A stretch of DNA of 64,000 nt from Skermanella stibiiresistens SB22 (GTDB taxonomy: Bacteria > Pseudomonadota > Alphaproteobacteria > Azospirillales > Azospirillaceae): the NCBI RefSeq assembly GCF_000576635.1, contig NZ_AVFL01000001.1:434001-498000 (forward strand). The letters are read 5' to 3'. Shown here in pieces: positions 53,516 through 63,436 of the stretch (within the stretch, counting starts at the first letter, position 1; the number at the start of each line of letters is the position of its first letter). The notes under the pieces were generated by a model. It did no database searches. It was given only the letters and a program-made list of their open reading frames with translations, and was not told the origin of the DNA. A program made the translations under genes and the position numbers.

Positions 53516-55195
53516 TCAGGTGAGCAGCAGCACCATCACCTGGGGCGCCAGGATGCGGAGACACATCACGAGCGGATAGACCGTGGCATAGGCCAGGGCG
53601 GGCGCCTCGCTCGGTGTCATGGCGCCCGCGAAGGCGAGGGCGGGCGGGTCGGTCATGGCCCCGGCCAGCAGGCCGCACAGGCTCAGGTAGTTCAGCCGTC
53701 TCACGAGATGGGCGAACAGGGCCACCGTCATCAGTGGGATGATCGTGATCAGCGCGCCGCACGCCATCCAGGTCAGGCCATCGCCATGGATCAGGATGTC
53801 GAAGAAGCGGTCGCCCGACCGGAACCCGACCACCGCCAGGAACAGCACGATGCCAAGCTCCCGCAGCGCCGTGTTGGCGACCGGCGGCATGAACCAGACC
53901 AACGGGCCGACATGGCCAACGCGGGACAGCACGATCGCGGCGATCAGCGGCCCTCCCGCCAAGCCCAGCTTCAGCGCCGCCGGCAGACCCGGAACCATCA
54001 GCGGCACGCTGCCCAGCAGGATGCCCACCACGATGCCCAGGAACATCGGCACCAGATGGACCTGCTGGAGCCGCCGTTCGGAATTGCCGAACGCGGCGGC
54101 GGCCCGCCGGATGTCGTCCGGTCGTCCGATCACGTTGACGATGTCGCCGAACTGGAGCCGGAAGGCGGCGTCCGGCACCAGTTCGACACCCGCCCTGACC
54201 ACGCGCGAGATCCGCACGTCATAACTGTCCTGGATGTTGAGCGCCGCGATCGACTTTCCGAGGACGTCGGAATTGGTCACCACCACCCGGGCCCAGGAGA
54301 GGTCGGTTCCCTTGGTGGTGAGCGGCTGGTCGCTCTCCGGTCCCAGGATAGCCCGCATCCGCGTCAGTCCCGGCTTGGGTCCGACCAGATGCAGGATGTC
54401 GCCTGGCCGGAGCGCGGTGCCGTCATGTGGCACCCGCAGCTTGCCATCCCGCATCATGCGCGACACGATCACGCCGCAAACGCCCAACTCGGTCAGCGAG
54501 CCGATCGTCCTTCCGGTCAGGCCGGTGTCGCGCAGGGTGACGTTCATGGTCTCCAAGGCCGCCACCTCGGACCGACGCCGTTCCTCGAACGCGCTGGCCG
54601 CCGCGGCGGGGTCCAGTCTGAACAGCGCCCTCACCGTCAGCATGGTGATCAGGATGCCCGCGATGCCGAAGGGATAGGCCATCGCGTAGCCCAGGCTCGG
54701 CAGCGCCAACATCTCCGGCGTGGCGCCGACCTCCTTCAGCACCTGCTGCGCGGCGCCCAGCGACGGCGTGTTGGTCACCGCGCCGGAAAACAGGCCAAGC
54801 ACGACCGGCAGCGGCAATCCGCCGATCATGTGGATCGCCACCGCCACCAGGACGCTGATCAGCACCAGGGCCGCCGCCATCAGGTTGAGCGCCAGTCCGG
54901 ACCGCTTGAGGGCCGAGAAGAAGCCGGGGCCGACCTGGATGCCGATGCTGTAGACGAACAGGATCAGGCCGAACTCGCGGACAAAATCCAGCATCGCCGC
55001 GTCCAGCGTGATACCGGCCAGCTTCGCGGCATGGCCGCCGGCGATCCCGGCGAACAGCACGCCGCCGATCCCCAGTCCGACACCGCCAATCCGCGCCTCG
55101 CCCAGTGTCAAACCCAGCACGGCGACCAGGCACAGCATCAGCATGACCTGCGCCACGGCGGGCAGGCCGGCGATCGAGAGGATCAAGAATTCCAT
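53516..55195 (-). CDS. AspT/YidE-type transporter with two RCK_C domains
   Basis: This 559-residue protein is taken from ATG 55195 (MEFLILSIAGLPAVAQVMLML); an upstream in-frame start adds 21 residues without a clear signal. Two homologous blocks of five or six membrane helices (GVGLGIGGVLFAGIAGGHAAKL; PGLPAALKLGLAGGPLIAAIVLSRVG) flank a soluble centre. That centre has two TrkA-C-like domains (TGRTIGSLTELGVCGVIVSRMMRDGKL; LGKSIAALNIQDSYDVRISRVVRAG). This is the aspartate:alanine exchanger/YidE-YbjL family. The substrate is uncertain. Confidence 0.88.
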   Translation of the reverse strand: MEFLILSIAGLPAVAQVMLMLCLVAVLGLTLGEARIGGVGLGIGGVLFAGIAGGHAAKLAGITLDAAMLDFVREFGLILFVYSIGIQVGPGFFSALKRSGLALNLMAAALVLISVLVAVAIHMIGGLPLPVVLGLFSGAVTNTPSLGAAQQVLKEVGATPEMLALPSLGYAMAYPFGIAGILITMLTVRALFRLDPAAAASAFEERRRSEVAALETMNVTLRDTGLTGRTIGSLTELGVCGVIVSRMMRDGKLRVPHDGTALRPGDILHLVGPKPGLTRMRAILGPESDQPLTTKGTDLSWARVVVTNSDVLGKSIAALNIQDSYDVRISRVVRAGVELVPDAAFRLQFGDIVNVIGRPDDIRRAAAAFGNSERRLQQVHLVPMFLGIVVGILLGSVPLMVPGLPAALKLGLAGGPLIAAIVLSRVGHVGPLVWFMPPVANTALRELGIVLFLAVVGFRSGDRFFDILIHGDGLTWMACGALITIIPLMTVALFAHLVRRLNYLSLCGLLAGAMTDPPALAFAGAMTPSEAPALAYATVYPLVMCLRILAPQVMVLLLT

Positions 55196-55324
55196 GGGGA
55201 GGCTGGTTCCCGGGCAAACGGACACAACTGCGGAATGCATCCGCAAGCTATGCCGCACCCATCAAATCCACCCAGTGGAAATGTTGCGGTGCAGCGATTT
55301 GTCCCGCCGCTGGGAGCCTGCCTG

Positions 55325-56194
55325 TCAGGACGGGCGCGTCGCCCGCAATTCCGGAGCGCGGCCGGCACCGCCGCCGCCGTCGAAACTGGGTTCCCGCCGG
55401 CTGGCCATCGGTTCGGCAGGCGAGTTGCCCCGCTGTTTTCGCGACGGTCGCCGCCCGCTCATCCAGAAGCTCAATCCGGCGAAGGCGAAGCTGGCGCCCA
55501 GCACGCCGATCACGCCGGTGCGGACCCACGGGGGAACGGTGATTCCGCTTTCCGCCGGATCGGCCATCTCCGTCATGCCGTCGGGCGGTGGCTGGCCGAC
55601 CGAGTCGACGCGGGTGCGGGGAGCGGCTTGCGGCACCGGTTCTCCGGAGGACGCTCCACGCGTGGCCGACCCGCCAGATCCCTCCCTTGGCCCATCCCTT
55701 GCGCCATCCCTTGCCCTATCCCGTGGCGCGCCCGCCGGGGCATGGCCGCCGAACACGCCAAGCGCCTGCTCGCCTTCCGGCGAACCGTGCGTGTCGACAC
55801 CCATGCGTGGAGCCGCCGTCGGCTTCGGCGCCTCGGCGTCGCGGTTGACCTTGCTCGGCTGGGGGCGGCCCCCCGGTCCGGCGAGATTGCCCATGGTCGG
55901 TGACGCCGCCGATTGCCGTTCCGCCAGCATGTGCGCCGTGGTCGCCTGATCCAGCTGCCCTGTCTGCCTCAGGCCCGCCGACTTCTGGTACGATCGCAAC
56001 GCCGCCTTGGTCGGGTCGTTGAAGTCGCCGTTGGCGCGCCCGGAATAGAGGCCCTTGCCCTTGAGGATGCCTTGCGCCCACTGCACGTCTGCCGCCGTCG
56101 GATCGGCGGCCAGTGCCGGAACGACCACCGCGACCGATAAGGACGTACAGACCGCCACGCCCAAGCCCGTCAGCCAACGCCCCGCGAATCGCAT
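55325..56194 (-). CDS. Exported peptidoglycan-binding-domain protein
   Basis: This 289-residue protein has a Sec signal (WLTGLGVAVCTSLSVAVVVPALAADP) and then one PG_binding_1-like domain (VQWAQGILKGKGLYSGRANGDFNDPTKAALRSYQKSAGLRQTGQLDQATTAHML). A low-complexity Pro/Gly/Arg-rich stretch of about 110 residues follows (repeats such as RDRARDGARDGPREG), then one helix near 225-245 (TGVIGVLGASFAFAGLSFWMSG) and a basic tail. It probably sits in the inner membrane with the domain reaching cell wall. No enzyme domain is present. Confidence 0.75.
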   Translation of the reverse strand: MRFAGRWLTGLGVAVCTSLSVAVVVPALAADPTAADVQWAQGILKGKGLYSGRANGDFNDPTKAALRSYQKSAGLRQTGQLDQATTAHMLAERQSAASPTMGNLAGPGGRPQPSKVNRDAEAPKPTAAPRMGVDTHGSPEGEQALGVFGGHAPAGAPRDRARDGARDGPREGSGGSATRGASSGEPVPQAAPRTRVDSVGQPPPDGMTEMADPAESGITVPPWVRTGVIGVLGASFAFAGLSFWMSGRRPSRKQRGNSPAEPMASRREPSFDGGGGAGRAPELRATRPS

Positions 56195-56579
56195 TCCAGA
56201 ACTCCCCGAGAAGTAACCCTTTCTTTCATATCAAGAGCCTTCCAACCGCGCCGCATCTTTTTCGCCGCGGCGGTGGGGAAGTTCCGATGTGATACGTTGG
56301 AGCAACAATCCGTGGCTTGTACGGTGTTGAGCGTTTGTCGGATTATGACGACAAAGATGAAAATTGAATATTTCGATCGCGTGACAGTAACGCCTTTCCA
56401 GAGACACCCTAGGACATGGAAAACGCCAAGCCTGAAACGTGAAACGTGTCGCCAATATGGCACAGGGTAGAGAAGAACTTGAATTAGGCTTTTGCACTTC
56501 TAGCCAGCCGTTGACCAGTAGCCAAAACTCCGTTCCAGAACTTGTGAAATCAAAGTTTCGAAAAATTCGGAGTGGTTGG
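56195..56579. other. Intergenic region before the porin gene
   Basis: These 385 bp are distinctly A/T-richer than average and contain no plausible gene. The region must hold the promoters of the peptidoglycan-binding protein (leftward) and the porin (rightward, long leader). The only repeat I see is TGAAACG twice in tandem near 56430-56444. GGAG lies eight bases before the porin start. Confidence 0.6.
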
Positions 56580-57656
56580 ATGCTGCGTGGATCAAGAGTG
56601 GGATCAAGGGCATTGAGAGCGGCGTTGATGGCTGGGGCCGCTCTCGCGGTGGCGCATTCCCACGGCGCCCTGGCGCAGATGACGGTCAAGCTGGGCGGCT
56701 ACACCACGTTCCGGGCGGCCACATATGACAGCGACGCGCCCGGCGCCACCAGCCGGGAATTCCAGAACGAGGTCGAGATCCATGTCAGCGCCGATGGCAA
56801 GGCCGACAACGGCCTGCTGTACGGCGCCCACATCGAGTTCGAGAACGACGGCGGCGACGGCGCTGGCGCAGGGATCAGCGTCGACGAGGCGTCGGTTTAT
56901 GTCGGCGGCACTTGGGGACGGATCGAGCTTGGCGACCACGACGGCGCCTCCGACCAGTTGTTCGTCTACGCGCCCACCGTCGGCAATGGCCAGATCGAGG
57001 AGGATTGGTACGACTTCGCGGGGCCGGGGATCGAAACCGACGACCTGCTGCTGCCGACCGACACGTCCGACTCGACCAAGATCACCTATATGAGCCCCGT
57101 GCTGGGCGGGTTCCAAGCCGGTGTTTCCTACACGCCCCAGTTCGACAGCCAGGGGCAGGACGTCGTCAGGTTCAAGCCCACCTCTCCGGACGCCGAGAAC
57201 CTCTACAAGGACCTGATCGAGGCCGGCGCGGGCTACAAGAGGGATATCGGTCCGGTGTCGCTGGTGCTGGGTGTCGGTTATGTCCATGGCGACGCCAACC
57301 AGGGGACCGACGCGGAGGATTTCGACGCCTGGGGTGCCGGCGCCCAGATCGGCTACGAGGGTTTCACCATCGGGGGCGCCTATAACGACAACGGCGACAG
57401 CCTGATCGAGACCGACGAGCCCGATGCCAAATCCTGGAACGTCGGCGTCAGCTACGAGGCGGACGACTGGGGTGTGGCGGCGCAGTACCAGAAGGTCGAT
57501 TTGCCCGGCCGGAAGATAAACATCTACGGCCTCGGGGCCGCCTACGAACCGGCTCCCGGCCTGACCATAGGCCCGGAGGTGATCTTTTTCGACGACGACG
57601 ACCCGGAGGTCGGCGACGGCTATGTGGCCTTGATCGCGGTCAACCTGGAGTTCTGA
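56580..57656 (+). CDS. Alphaproteobacterial porin
   Basis: This outer-membrane beta-barrel has 358 residues from ATG 56580. An earlier in-frame ATG adds 47 residues that do not resemble a signal. The signal peptide ends AHSHGALAQMTVK. The mature part shows porin-type alternation and segments such as LGGYTTFRAATYDSDAP, ASVYVGGTWGRIELGDHDGASD and TYMSPVLGGFQAGVSYTPQ, with many acidic loops. It ends VALIAVNLEF, with a C-terminal Phe as needed for barrel assembly. It is a general or mildly cation-selective pore by family. Confidence 0.9.
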   Translation: MLRGSRVGSRALRAALMAGAALAVAHSHGALAQMTVKLGGYTTFRAATYDSDAPGATSREFQNEVEIHVSADGKADNGLLYGAHIEFENDGGDGAGAGISVDEASVYVGGTWGRIELGDHDGASDQLFVYAPTVGNGQIEEDWYDFAGPGIETDDLLLPTDTSDSTKITYMSPVLGGFQAGVSYTPQFDSQGQDVVRFKPTSPDAENLYKDLIEAGAGYKRDIGPVSLVLGVGYVHGDANQGTDAEDFDAWGAGAQIGYEGFTIGGAYNDNGDSLIETDEPDAKSWNVGVSYEADDWGVAAQYQKVDLPGRKINIYGLGAAYEPAPGLTIGPEVIFFDDDDPEVGDGYVALIAVNLEF

Positions 57657-57780
57657 CGGCGGGAAAATCCGGGGTTTAATGAGGTATCCCGTCGCCTTGG
57701 GCGAGACCGCGCGGCCGATTCGAGGTTATAGTGGGGCGCTATCCGCCTTGAAACCTTGTCCTGATCGAAAGGGTGACATC

Positions 57781-57879
57781 ATGGGACTGCTGTTCGCGTT
57801 CGTGCTCATTGGGGTTCCCAGTGCCTTGGCCATCGCCGACATGATGAGAAACGACAAGGCGGAGCCGGCCAAACACTAG
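57781..57879 (+). CDS. Small membrane protein, 32 residues
   Basis: ATG 57781 has AAGGGTG upstream and encodes MGLLFAFVLIGVPSALAIA, a single hydrophobic helix, followed by the polar tail DMMRNDKAEPAKH. It lies 124 bp after the porin and ends just before the convergent rnhA gene. The clear ribosome site and helix-plus-tail design favour a genuine small protein. I recognise no family. Confidence 0.55.
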   Translation: MGLLFAFVLIGVPSALAIADMMRNDKAEPAKH

Positions 57880-57918
57880 GCCGCCAGCCTCGCGCCATCC
57901 GCACCGGGCGCCATCGCC

Positions 57919-58401
57919 CTAGCGCCGCCGCGCCTCCTGGAGACCCTTCCGCGCCAATTCGTCGGCGCGCTCGTTCTCCGGGTGGCCGGCGTGGCCGCGC
58001 ACCCAGTGGAACTCGATGTCATGGCCGGCCTTGGCGGTGTCCAGGCGCTGCCACAGTTCGACATTCTTGACCGGCTTCCGATCGGCGGTCTGCCAGCCCC
58101 TGGCCTTCCAGTTGTGGATCCACTTGGTGATCCCGTCCTTGACGTATTGGCTGTCGGTGTGAAGGCGGACCTTGACCGGCCGCTTCAACGCCTCCAGCGC
58201 CTGGATGGCTGCCATCAGCTCCATGCGGTTGTTGGTGGTGTTCGGCTCGCCACCGCACAGCTCCTTCTCGACCGCGCCGAAACGCAGGATGGCGCCCCAG
58301 CCGCCCGGTCCAGGATTGCCGCTGCAAGCGCCGTCCGTGTAGATGTCGACCACCTGGGGTCCCCCGGCCTCGGCACCCGCTTCTCCCGTCATGCCACTCA
58401 C
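57919..58401 (-). CDS. rnhA: Ribonuclease HI
   Basis: RNase HI cuts RNA in RNA-DNA hybrids. Its 160 residues start at a GTG overlapping the thrB stop (GTGA). Catalytic carboxylates are visible in [53 protein letters not shown] and [11 protein letters not shown], and the flexible His in WVRGHAGH. The handle region ([21 protein letters not shown]) is present. An ATG three codons later is an alternative start. Confidence 0.96.
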   Translation of the reverse strand: MSGMTGEAGAEAGGPQVVDIYTDGACSGNPGPGGWGAILRFGAVEKELCGGEPNTTNNRMELMAAIQALEALKRPVKVRLHTDSQYVKDGITKWIHNWKARGWQTADRKPVKNVELWQRLDTAKAGHDIEFHWVRGHAGHPENERADELARKGLQEARRR

Positions 58402-59375
58402 TCCAGTCCGTAGTCGCCGGGACCGCGAACCTGCTGGTGGAAGCGCAGCTTGTTCCAGTATTCCAGCGGGTTCTTCGGCTGCACGAAGGCGCCGGGCGGA
58501 TGGTTCAGCAGATCATAGAGGCGGGTCAGCAGGAACCGCAGGCTGCCGCCGCGCGCCAGCAGGGGCAGCGCCTCCAACTCGGAGTCGGACAGGGGCCGGA
58601 CCTTGCGGTAACTGGACAGCAGCAGCCGCGCCTTGGTCGCGTTGAAGGCGCCATCCGGCTCGAAGCACCAGGCGTTCAGGCAGATCGCCACGTCATAGGC
58701 CAGCAGGTCGGTGCAGGCGAAATAGAAGTCGATCAGGCCGGACAGCGCCCGCCCCCGAAAGAACACGTTGTCGGGGAACAGGTCGGCGTGGATCACGCCC
58801 GACGGCAGCGCGCCCGGACCGGTCGCTGACGGCCAGTGCGCCTCCAGCAGGTCCAGCTCCGACTCCAGCGCCTCGGCCAACCCCGGCTTGACCTCGTGGG
58901 CGCGATCGGCGCAGGCCTCGAAAAGCGGGCGCCAGCCCGAGACCGACAGGTTGTTGGGCCGGGCCATGGTGAAGTCGGCACCCGCCAGATGCAGCCCCGC
59001 CATGGCTTCGCCCAAGGCTTGGCAGTGGTAGGGGGCGATCCGCCGCGGCCACATGCCGTTGAGGAAGGTCACCAGCACGGCGGGCCTGCCGCACAACTCG
59101 CGCAGCGCCTCGCCGTCGTGGCCATGCAGGGGAACGGGACAGCCGACGCCCTTGGCCGACAGATGCTCCATCAGGCCCAGGAAGAACGGCAGGTCGGCGC
59201 GGTTCACCCGTTTCTCGTACAGGGTCAGGATGTACGGCCCCGTCTCCGTCACCAGCAGGTAGTTGGAGTTCTCGACCCCCTCCGCGATGCCCTTGCAGGA
59301 CAATACCCCGCCCAGTGGGTACTGGGCGATGAAGGCGTTCAGGTCTTCGTCGGAGACTTCGGTGTAGACGGCCAT
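58398..59375 (-). CDS. thrB: Homoserine kinase (APH-type)
   Basis: ThrB phosphorylates homoserine on the way to threonine. It has 325 residues from ATG 59375 ([22 protein letters not shown]). Conserved points are [24 protein letters not shown]-like strands, the catalytic loop [14 protein letters not shown] and [19 protein letters not shown]. This aminoglycoside-phosphotransferase-like form is the usual alphaproteobacterial ThrB. It is coupled to rnhA by a 4-bp overlap. There is no ribosome site before the ATG, and a promoter-like sequence lies so close that the mRNA may be leaderless. Confidence 0.95.
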   Translation of the reverse strand: MAVYTEVSDEDLNAFIAQYPLGGVLSCKGIAEGVENSNYLLVTETGPYILTLYEKRVNRADLPFFLGLMEHLSAKGVGCPVPLHGHDGEALRELCGRPAVLVTFLNGMWPRRIAPYHCQALGEAMAGLHLAGADFTMARPNNLSVSGWRPLFEACADRAHEVKPGLAEALESELDLLEAHWPSATGPGALPSGVIHADLFPDNVFFRGRALSGLIDFYFACTDLLAYDVAICLNAWCFEPDGAFNATKARLLLSSYRKVRPLSDSELEALPLLARGGSLRFLLTRLYDLLNHPPGAFVQPKNPLEYWNKLRFHQQVRGPGDYGLE

Positions 59376-59385
59376 GGCGGTTCGG

Positions 59386-59443
59386 CAACTAGCCCTTTTC
59401 GGTACGGGGGTCAAGCATGCCCCTTCGGTCAAGCATGCCCCTT
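59386..59443 (-). promoter_or_regulatory. Promoter-like sequence with duplicated -35 box before thrB
   Basis: On the minus strand TTGACC (59414-59409), 17 bases, then TAGTTG (59391-59386) form a sigma70-like pair ending 10 bp before the thrB ATG. The 17-bp block GGTCAAGCATGCCCCTT is present twice in tandem (59409-59425 and 59427-59443), so the -35-like TTGACC is duplicated 18 bp upstream. Confidence 0.5.
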
Positions 59444-59546
59444 GACCGGATATCCGCTCAAGAAATTCACGCTGATGTCATGAACGCGCAACGGATTTGC
59501 CTAAAATCGAAAGTGTGATGTTCCGGGTTTCTCCCGCGACCCTCCG

Positions 59547-62084
59547 ATGGGGATCGCCCGAAAGAGAGTGAAATTGCCAGACCTACGGCAGGATACGCGG
59601 ATCGAACCGCCCAGTTCCCACGGCGAACCCGGTTCCATGCCGGAGCCCGAGTCCCGTCCGCGCGACTTCCGGGCCGGGGACGTGCTGGTGTCGCTGGAAC
59701 CGATCCACCGCAAGACCGCTTGCGAGGCGGTGGTCACGCGGCTGGTGGAGGACGCACGGTGGCCCGCGCTCGCCGTCGTCGACGAGGAGCGGCGCGTCGT
59801 CGGCATGGTCAGCAGGACGGACCTTCTCTCCAGTCTCGCCAAGCCGTTCATGCGCGATCTCTACCAGCGCAGGCCTATCGAGTCGCTGATGTGGCGCGCC
59901 CCCCTGGTGGTCGACCACGAGGCTGGCCTGGACGAAATCGGCCTGAGGATCGCCACCGAGGCGCCGGACACGCTGATCAACGGCTTCGTCATAACGCGGG
60001 ACGGACGGTATGCCGGGGTCGGCACCGCGATCGACTACATGAAGCGGCAGGTCGAGCAGGCGCGGCGCCGGGGGCGCGACCTGGATGTGGCGCTGCGCGC
60101 GGCGGAGGGAGCCAACGCCGCCAAGAGCTTTTTCCTGGCCAATATGAGCCACGAGATCCGCACGCCGCTCAATGGCATCCTCGGCAACCTGGAATTGCTC
60201 AAGCTGACCGACGTGGATGTCGAGCAGTGCGAGTTGCTGCATTCCGCCGACGTGGCGGCCCAGACGCTGCTCCAGATCATCGGCGATGTGCTCGACTTCT
60301 CCAAGATCGAGGCCGGCAAGCTGGAGGTGGAGAAGACCGAGGTCTCGCCCGTCCAGATCGTCCGCGACGTGATGGCGCTGCTCTCGTCCCAGGCTCGCCA
60401 GCGCGATTTGCGGCTGACCGCGACCGTCGGCCCTCGGGTTCCCGCTGGTGTGCTGGGCGATCCCCTGCGGCTGCGCCAGATCCTGATGAATCTCGTCGGC
60501 AACGCGCTCAAGTTCACCAAGACGGGCGGCGTCACCCTGACGCTCGGCCGCCTCGACGAAGAGAACGGCAAGCCGATGCTCCGCTTCGAGGTGGCGGACA
60601 CCGGCGTCGGATTCGCTCCGGAAAAGGCGGCCTCGCTGTTCGAGCCGTTCACCCAGGAGGATGGCACCACGACGCGCAAGTTCGGCGGCACCGGACTTGG
60701 GCTGGCGATCTGCCGCAAGCTGGTCGACATGATGGACGGTGCGATCGAATGCGACGGCGTGCCGGGGGAGGGGGCCTGCTTCTGGTTCACGATTCCCGTC
60801 GAGATCCTGCGGCCGCCGATCCCACCCGAACCGGTCGACACCGAGGGGTTGCGGGTGCTGGTGGTGACCGATGACGCCGTGACGGCGGGATCGGCGCCGC
60901 ACATGCTGACCGACTTCGGCGCCAAGGTCGAACTGGCCGATTGCGTGGAGGAGGGCATCGCCGCCATCACCGAGGCGCGGCGCGCGGGCCACGCCTTCCA
61001 GGTCGCCCTGATCGATCTGGTGGCGGGTGAGGACCAATGGCGCGCCTTCACCGGCCGGGTCGACCCGATGTCCACCCGCATGGTGCTGATGACGCCGCGG
61101 CTGGACCCCCGCCTCAACCGGGCGATCTACGCCGCCGGCTTCGTGGCGTCCCTGCCCAAGCCGGCGCGCCGCGACCAGTTGCGCCATGGCGTCGCCGCGG
61201 CGGCCGGCCAAGCCGTACAGGCGGCGTCGGAGGATGGTTCGGTGAGGGACCTGCGGGCGCTGTCGGGCAGCTTGGCCGGACGGGCCGCCACGCTGCGCAT
61301 CCTGGTGATCGACGATACCCGGATGAACCAGATGGTGGCCCAGCGCCAACTGCGCCAGCTTGGACTCGACTGCGATCTGGCCGACAATGGCGCCATCGGG
61401 TTCGAACTCGCCAAGGCGACGCGTTATTCGCTGATCCTGACCGACTGCCACATGCCCGAGATGGACGGCTACGCCTTCACCCGCGCTTTGCGGGACTGGG
61501 AGGAGGATCGGGGGCGCCGGACGCCCGTGGTGGCGATGACCGCCAACGCCCTGCAAGGCGACGCCCGCAAGTGCCTGGACGCCGGGATGGACGACTACGC
61601 CGCCAAGCCGGTGCGGATCGAGAAGCTGGCGGAGATCATCCGTCTTTGGGCGTTGGACCTGGGCGATGTCGCCCCTTCCTCCGATCCGCCGGCTCCGGTC
61701 CCCACCTCGTCCTCCGCCCCGGCACCGAGCCCCACGGCGGGGGATGCCGTGGATCTGGCGCAACTCGCCGAGATCATCGGATTGGATGATCCGGAGATCC
61801 TGCGCGAGGTGCTGGGCTTCTTCATCGAGACCTTTCCGCCGCTGCTCGACGGATTGGCCCAGCGGATGGTGGAACGCGACCGGCAGGCGGTCAAGTCCGT
61901 CGCCCACGCCGCCAAGGGCGCCGCCCGCAACGCCGCCGCCGCCGGGCTGGCGTCGCTGCTGGAAACGCTGGAGCGCGGCGCGCCGGAAGCCGATTGGGAC
62001 CGGCTCGACGCGATCCACGCCGAGGCGCGCGACGCCGCTTTCGGCGTCCAGGACTTCGTGCTCCGCTACATTCACATGGCGTGA
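59547..62084 (+). CDS. Soluble hybrid histidine kinase with CBS pair and Hpt domain
   Basis: This 845-residue protein has no membrane helix. A CBS-like pair lies at about 45-155 ([47 protein letters not shown]). HisKA follows at about 195-260 ([17 protein letters not shown]), then HATPase ([34 protein letters not shown]), a diverged receiver at about 433-550 and a canonical receiver near 583-700 ([24 protein letters not shown]). The C-terminal Hpt has phospho-His in [11 protein letters not shown], near residue 784. The CBS pair suggests a cytoplasmic nucleotide-type cue. An ATG 30 codons later is an alternative start. Its stop overlaps the next response regulator (GTGA). Confidence 0.9.
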   Translation: MGIARKRVKLPDLRQDTRIEPPSSHGEPGSMPEPESRPRDFRAGDVLVSLEPIHRKTACEAVVTRLVEDARWPALAVVDEERRVVGMVSRTDLLSSLAKPFMRDLYQRRPIESLMWRAPLVVDHEAGLDEIGLRIATEAPDTLINGFVITRDGRYAGVGTAIDYMKRQVEQARRRGRDLDVALRAAEGANAAKSFFLANMSHEIRTPLNGILGNLELLKLTDVDVEQCELLHSADVAAQTLLQIIGDVLDFSKIEAGKLEVEKTEVSPVQIVRDVMALLSSQARQRDLRLTATVGPRVPAGVLGDPLRLRQILMNLVGNALKFTKTGGVTLTLGRLDEENGKPMLRFEVADTGVGFAPEKAASLFEPFTQEDGTTTRKFGGTGLGLAICRKLVDMMDGAIECDGVPGEGACFWFTIPVEILRPPIPPEPVDTEGLRVLVVTDDAVTAGSAPHMLTDFGAKVELADCVEEGIAAITEARRAGHAFQVALIDLVAGEDQWRAFTGRVDPMSTRMVLMTPRLDPRLNRAIYAAGFVASLPKPARRDQLRHGVAAAAGQAVQAASEDGSVRDLRALSGSLAGRAATLRILVIDDTRMNQMVAQRQLRQLGLDCDLADNGAIGFELAKATRYSLILTDCHMPEMDGYAFTRALRDWEEDRGRRTPVVAMTANALQGDARKCLDAGMDDYAAKPVRIEKLAEIIRLWALDLGDVAPSSDPPAPVPTSSSAPAPSPTAGDAVDLAQLAEIIGLDDPEILREVLGFFIETFPPLLDGLAQRMVERDRQAVKSVAHAAKGAARNAAAAGLASLLETLERGAPEADWDRLDAIHAEARDAAFGVQDFVLRYIHMA

Positions 62085-62812
62085 AGATCGTGGCGGTCAA
62101 ACCGAACACGCTCCTCGCGGAGCGATCGATCCTGGTGGTGGACGACGAGCGGTTCACCAGGGCGCTGGTCGCGCGGTTGCTTGGCTATCTCGGCGCCAAG
62201 GCCGTCTTCCAGGCCGAGAACGGCGCCGATGCCCTTTGGATGCTCGAGGGTGGACGCATGGCTTTCGACGCGGTCGTCGCCGATCTCGAAATGCCGCGCG
62301 TCAATGGGCTGGAGATGCTCAAGGAGATCCGGTCGGGGGCCAATGGCTGCCGCCGCGATCTCCCCGTCGTGATGCTGACCGGGCATTCCGACATCGAACT
62401 GGTCAGTCGGGCGATGGCCCTGGACATCAACGGCTTCATCGTCAAGCCGGTCTCCCAGGGAGCCTTGGCCTCGCGTCTGGCCCGCGTGTTCGGCGACGAT
62501 GTCCGAACGATCCGCGCGGAGAGCGAGTACGCCATGGTGGACGCGCGGTTCGGCGCCGATGAGCCGGCACCGGCGAGAGGCGGTTTGCCGGTGCGTCCGC
62601 CGCCGTCACCCCCACCGTCACCGGATGGAGGCATGTACAGGATCGCGCTGACCGACGTGGCGCCGGGCGGCGTGCTCGCGCTCGATGTCACCGTCCCCTC
62701 CGGCTTGGTTCTGGTTTCCGAGGGCACAGTGCTCACCTCGCGGCTTATCCAAAGATTGAAGGGCTTGGGCGATCTGAACATCGTGATCGAAGATGTCTGG
62801 CTGCGGGTCTGA
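62081..62812 (+). CDS. Response regulator with pre-HD-GYP-like C-terminal domain
   Basis: This 243-residue protein starts at a GTG overlapping the kinase stop. The receiver domain (about 14-135) reads [23 protein letters not shown], with Asp in [14 protein letters not shown] and Lys in [13 protein letters not shown] Pro-rich linker ([12 protein letters not shown]) leads to a 60-residue domain, [23 protein letters not shown] then [21 protein letters not shown]. This resembles the small segment that precedes HD-GYP domains, but no HD-GYP follows. It is the obvious target of the Hpt kinase. Output is unknown. Confidence 0.82.
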   Translation: MKIVAVKPNTLLAERSILVVDDERFTRALVARLLGYLGAKAVFQAENGADALWMLEGGRMAFDAVVADLEMPRVNGLEMLKEIRSGANGCRRDLPVVMLTGHSDIELVSRAMALDINGFIVKPVSQGALASRLARVFGDDVRTIRAESEYAMVDARFGADEPAPARGGLPVRPPPSPPPSPDGGMYRIALTDVAPGGVLALDVTVPSGLVLVSEGTVLTSRLIQRLKGLGDLNIVIEDVWLRV

Positions 62813-62824
62813 GGGCTTTTCCCT

Positions 62825-62844
62825 CGGCATCCGCGTGGATGCCG
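62825..62844 (+). terminator. Terminator-like hairpin after the response regulator
   Basis: An 8-bp perfect stem (CGGCATCC, loop GCGT, GGATGCCG) lies 12 bp after the stop codon. There is no T run, so its strength as a terminator is uncertain. Confidence 0.45.
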
Positions 62845-63008
62845 CATTCCGGATTACCGCCAACGCGAAAACGTCCACAGAAAGCATAGAGAAATGTCAC
62901 AAGGGGGGAATTAACATATAGGCGTTTCCTGCGTGCCGATTTTCAACGGTGGTATGTTGTGAAATATCGATCCTTCCTGTGAATTAGTCAGTCTTGGAGT
63001 AGCGGCGC

Positions 63009-63374
63009 ATGATTCTCGTCAACGAAGACACCGGTGACGAACTCGACATCTCCGATCAGGTCGACAAACTGTTGAGGATCGGGCGTTCGGGGGATTTCGA
63101 CACGGATGGGAATCACGACTTCATCATGGGTCTGGGCCGGCGGATCACCTTGGCGACTGGGCCCAACGTTCCGGCCACCGTGCTGTCCAGCCTGATCGGG
63201 CGGATGCCCCTGGATTACGCGGCCTATGTCGGCGATCTGTGGGCCGAGGCGGCCGAGTTCCCGAATGGCCACCCGCCCGAGCCTCAAACCCGCCTCGACA
63301 TCGGCGGCATCCTGGAATCCCTTGGCATGGCCCGCCTGTTCCGCCGCGGCGCCCAGAAGGGCGCTGGGCTTTAG
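63009..63374 (+). CDS. Hypothetical protein, 121 residues
   Basis: The ATG at 63009 has GGAG ten bases upstream and follows a 196-bp A/T-rich gap that looks like a promoter region. The protein is acidic and soluble (MILVNEDTGDELDISDQVDKLLRIGRSGDF; later MPLDYAAYVGDLWAEAAEF) with a basic end (MARLFRRGAQKGAGL). There is no signal, helix or motif I recognise. It ends before a strong bidirectional hairpin. Codon usage looks native. Confidence 0.65.
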   Translation: MILVNEDTGDELDISDQVDKLLRIGRSGDFDTDGNHDFIMGLGRRITLATGPNVPATVLSSLIGRMPLDYAAYVGDLWAEAAEFPNGHPPEPQTRLDIGGILESLGMARLFRRGAQKGAGL

Positions 63375-63393
63375 GGCTTTGGTCCCGATGGCA

Positions 63394-63427
63394 CCGGATT
63401 TCCGCTCCCGATCGGGCGGAAATCCGG
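63394..63427. terminator. Bidirectional terminator between hypothetical gene and ispH
   Basis: CCGGATTTCCGC (63394-63405) pairs perfectly with GCGGAAATCCGG (63416-63427) around a 10-base loop. The two genes converge here. The inner AAA/TTT runs within a GC frame give a stable hairpin on either strand. Confidence 0.65.
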
Positions 63428-63436
63428 ACCGGGGGA

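Noticed and set aside
53517-53543. CAGGTGA/TCACCTG inverted repeat at the convergent esterase/AspT junction
   Set aside because: Lies inside the AspT coding end, with a long loop and no T run; likely chance.
59583-62075. 830-codon minus-strand frame opposite the CBS hybrid kinase
   Set aside because: Plus strand has complete kinase, receiver and Hpt motifs; the antisense product has none.
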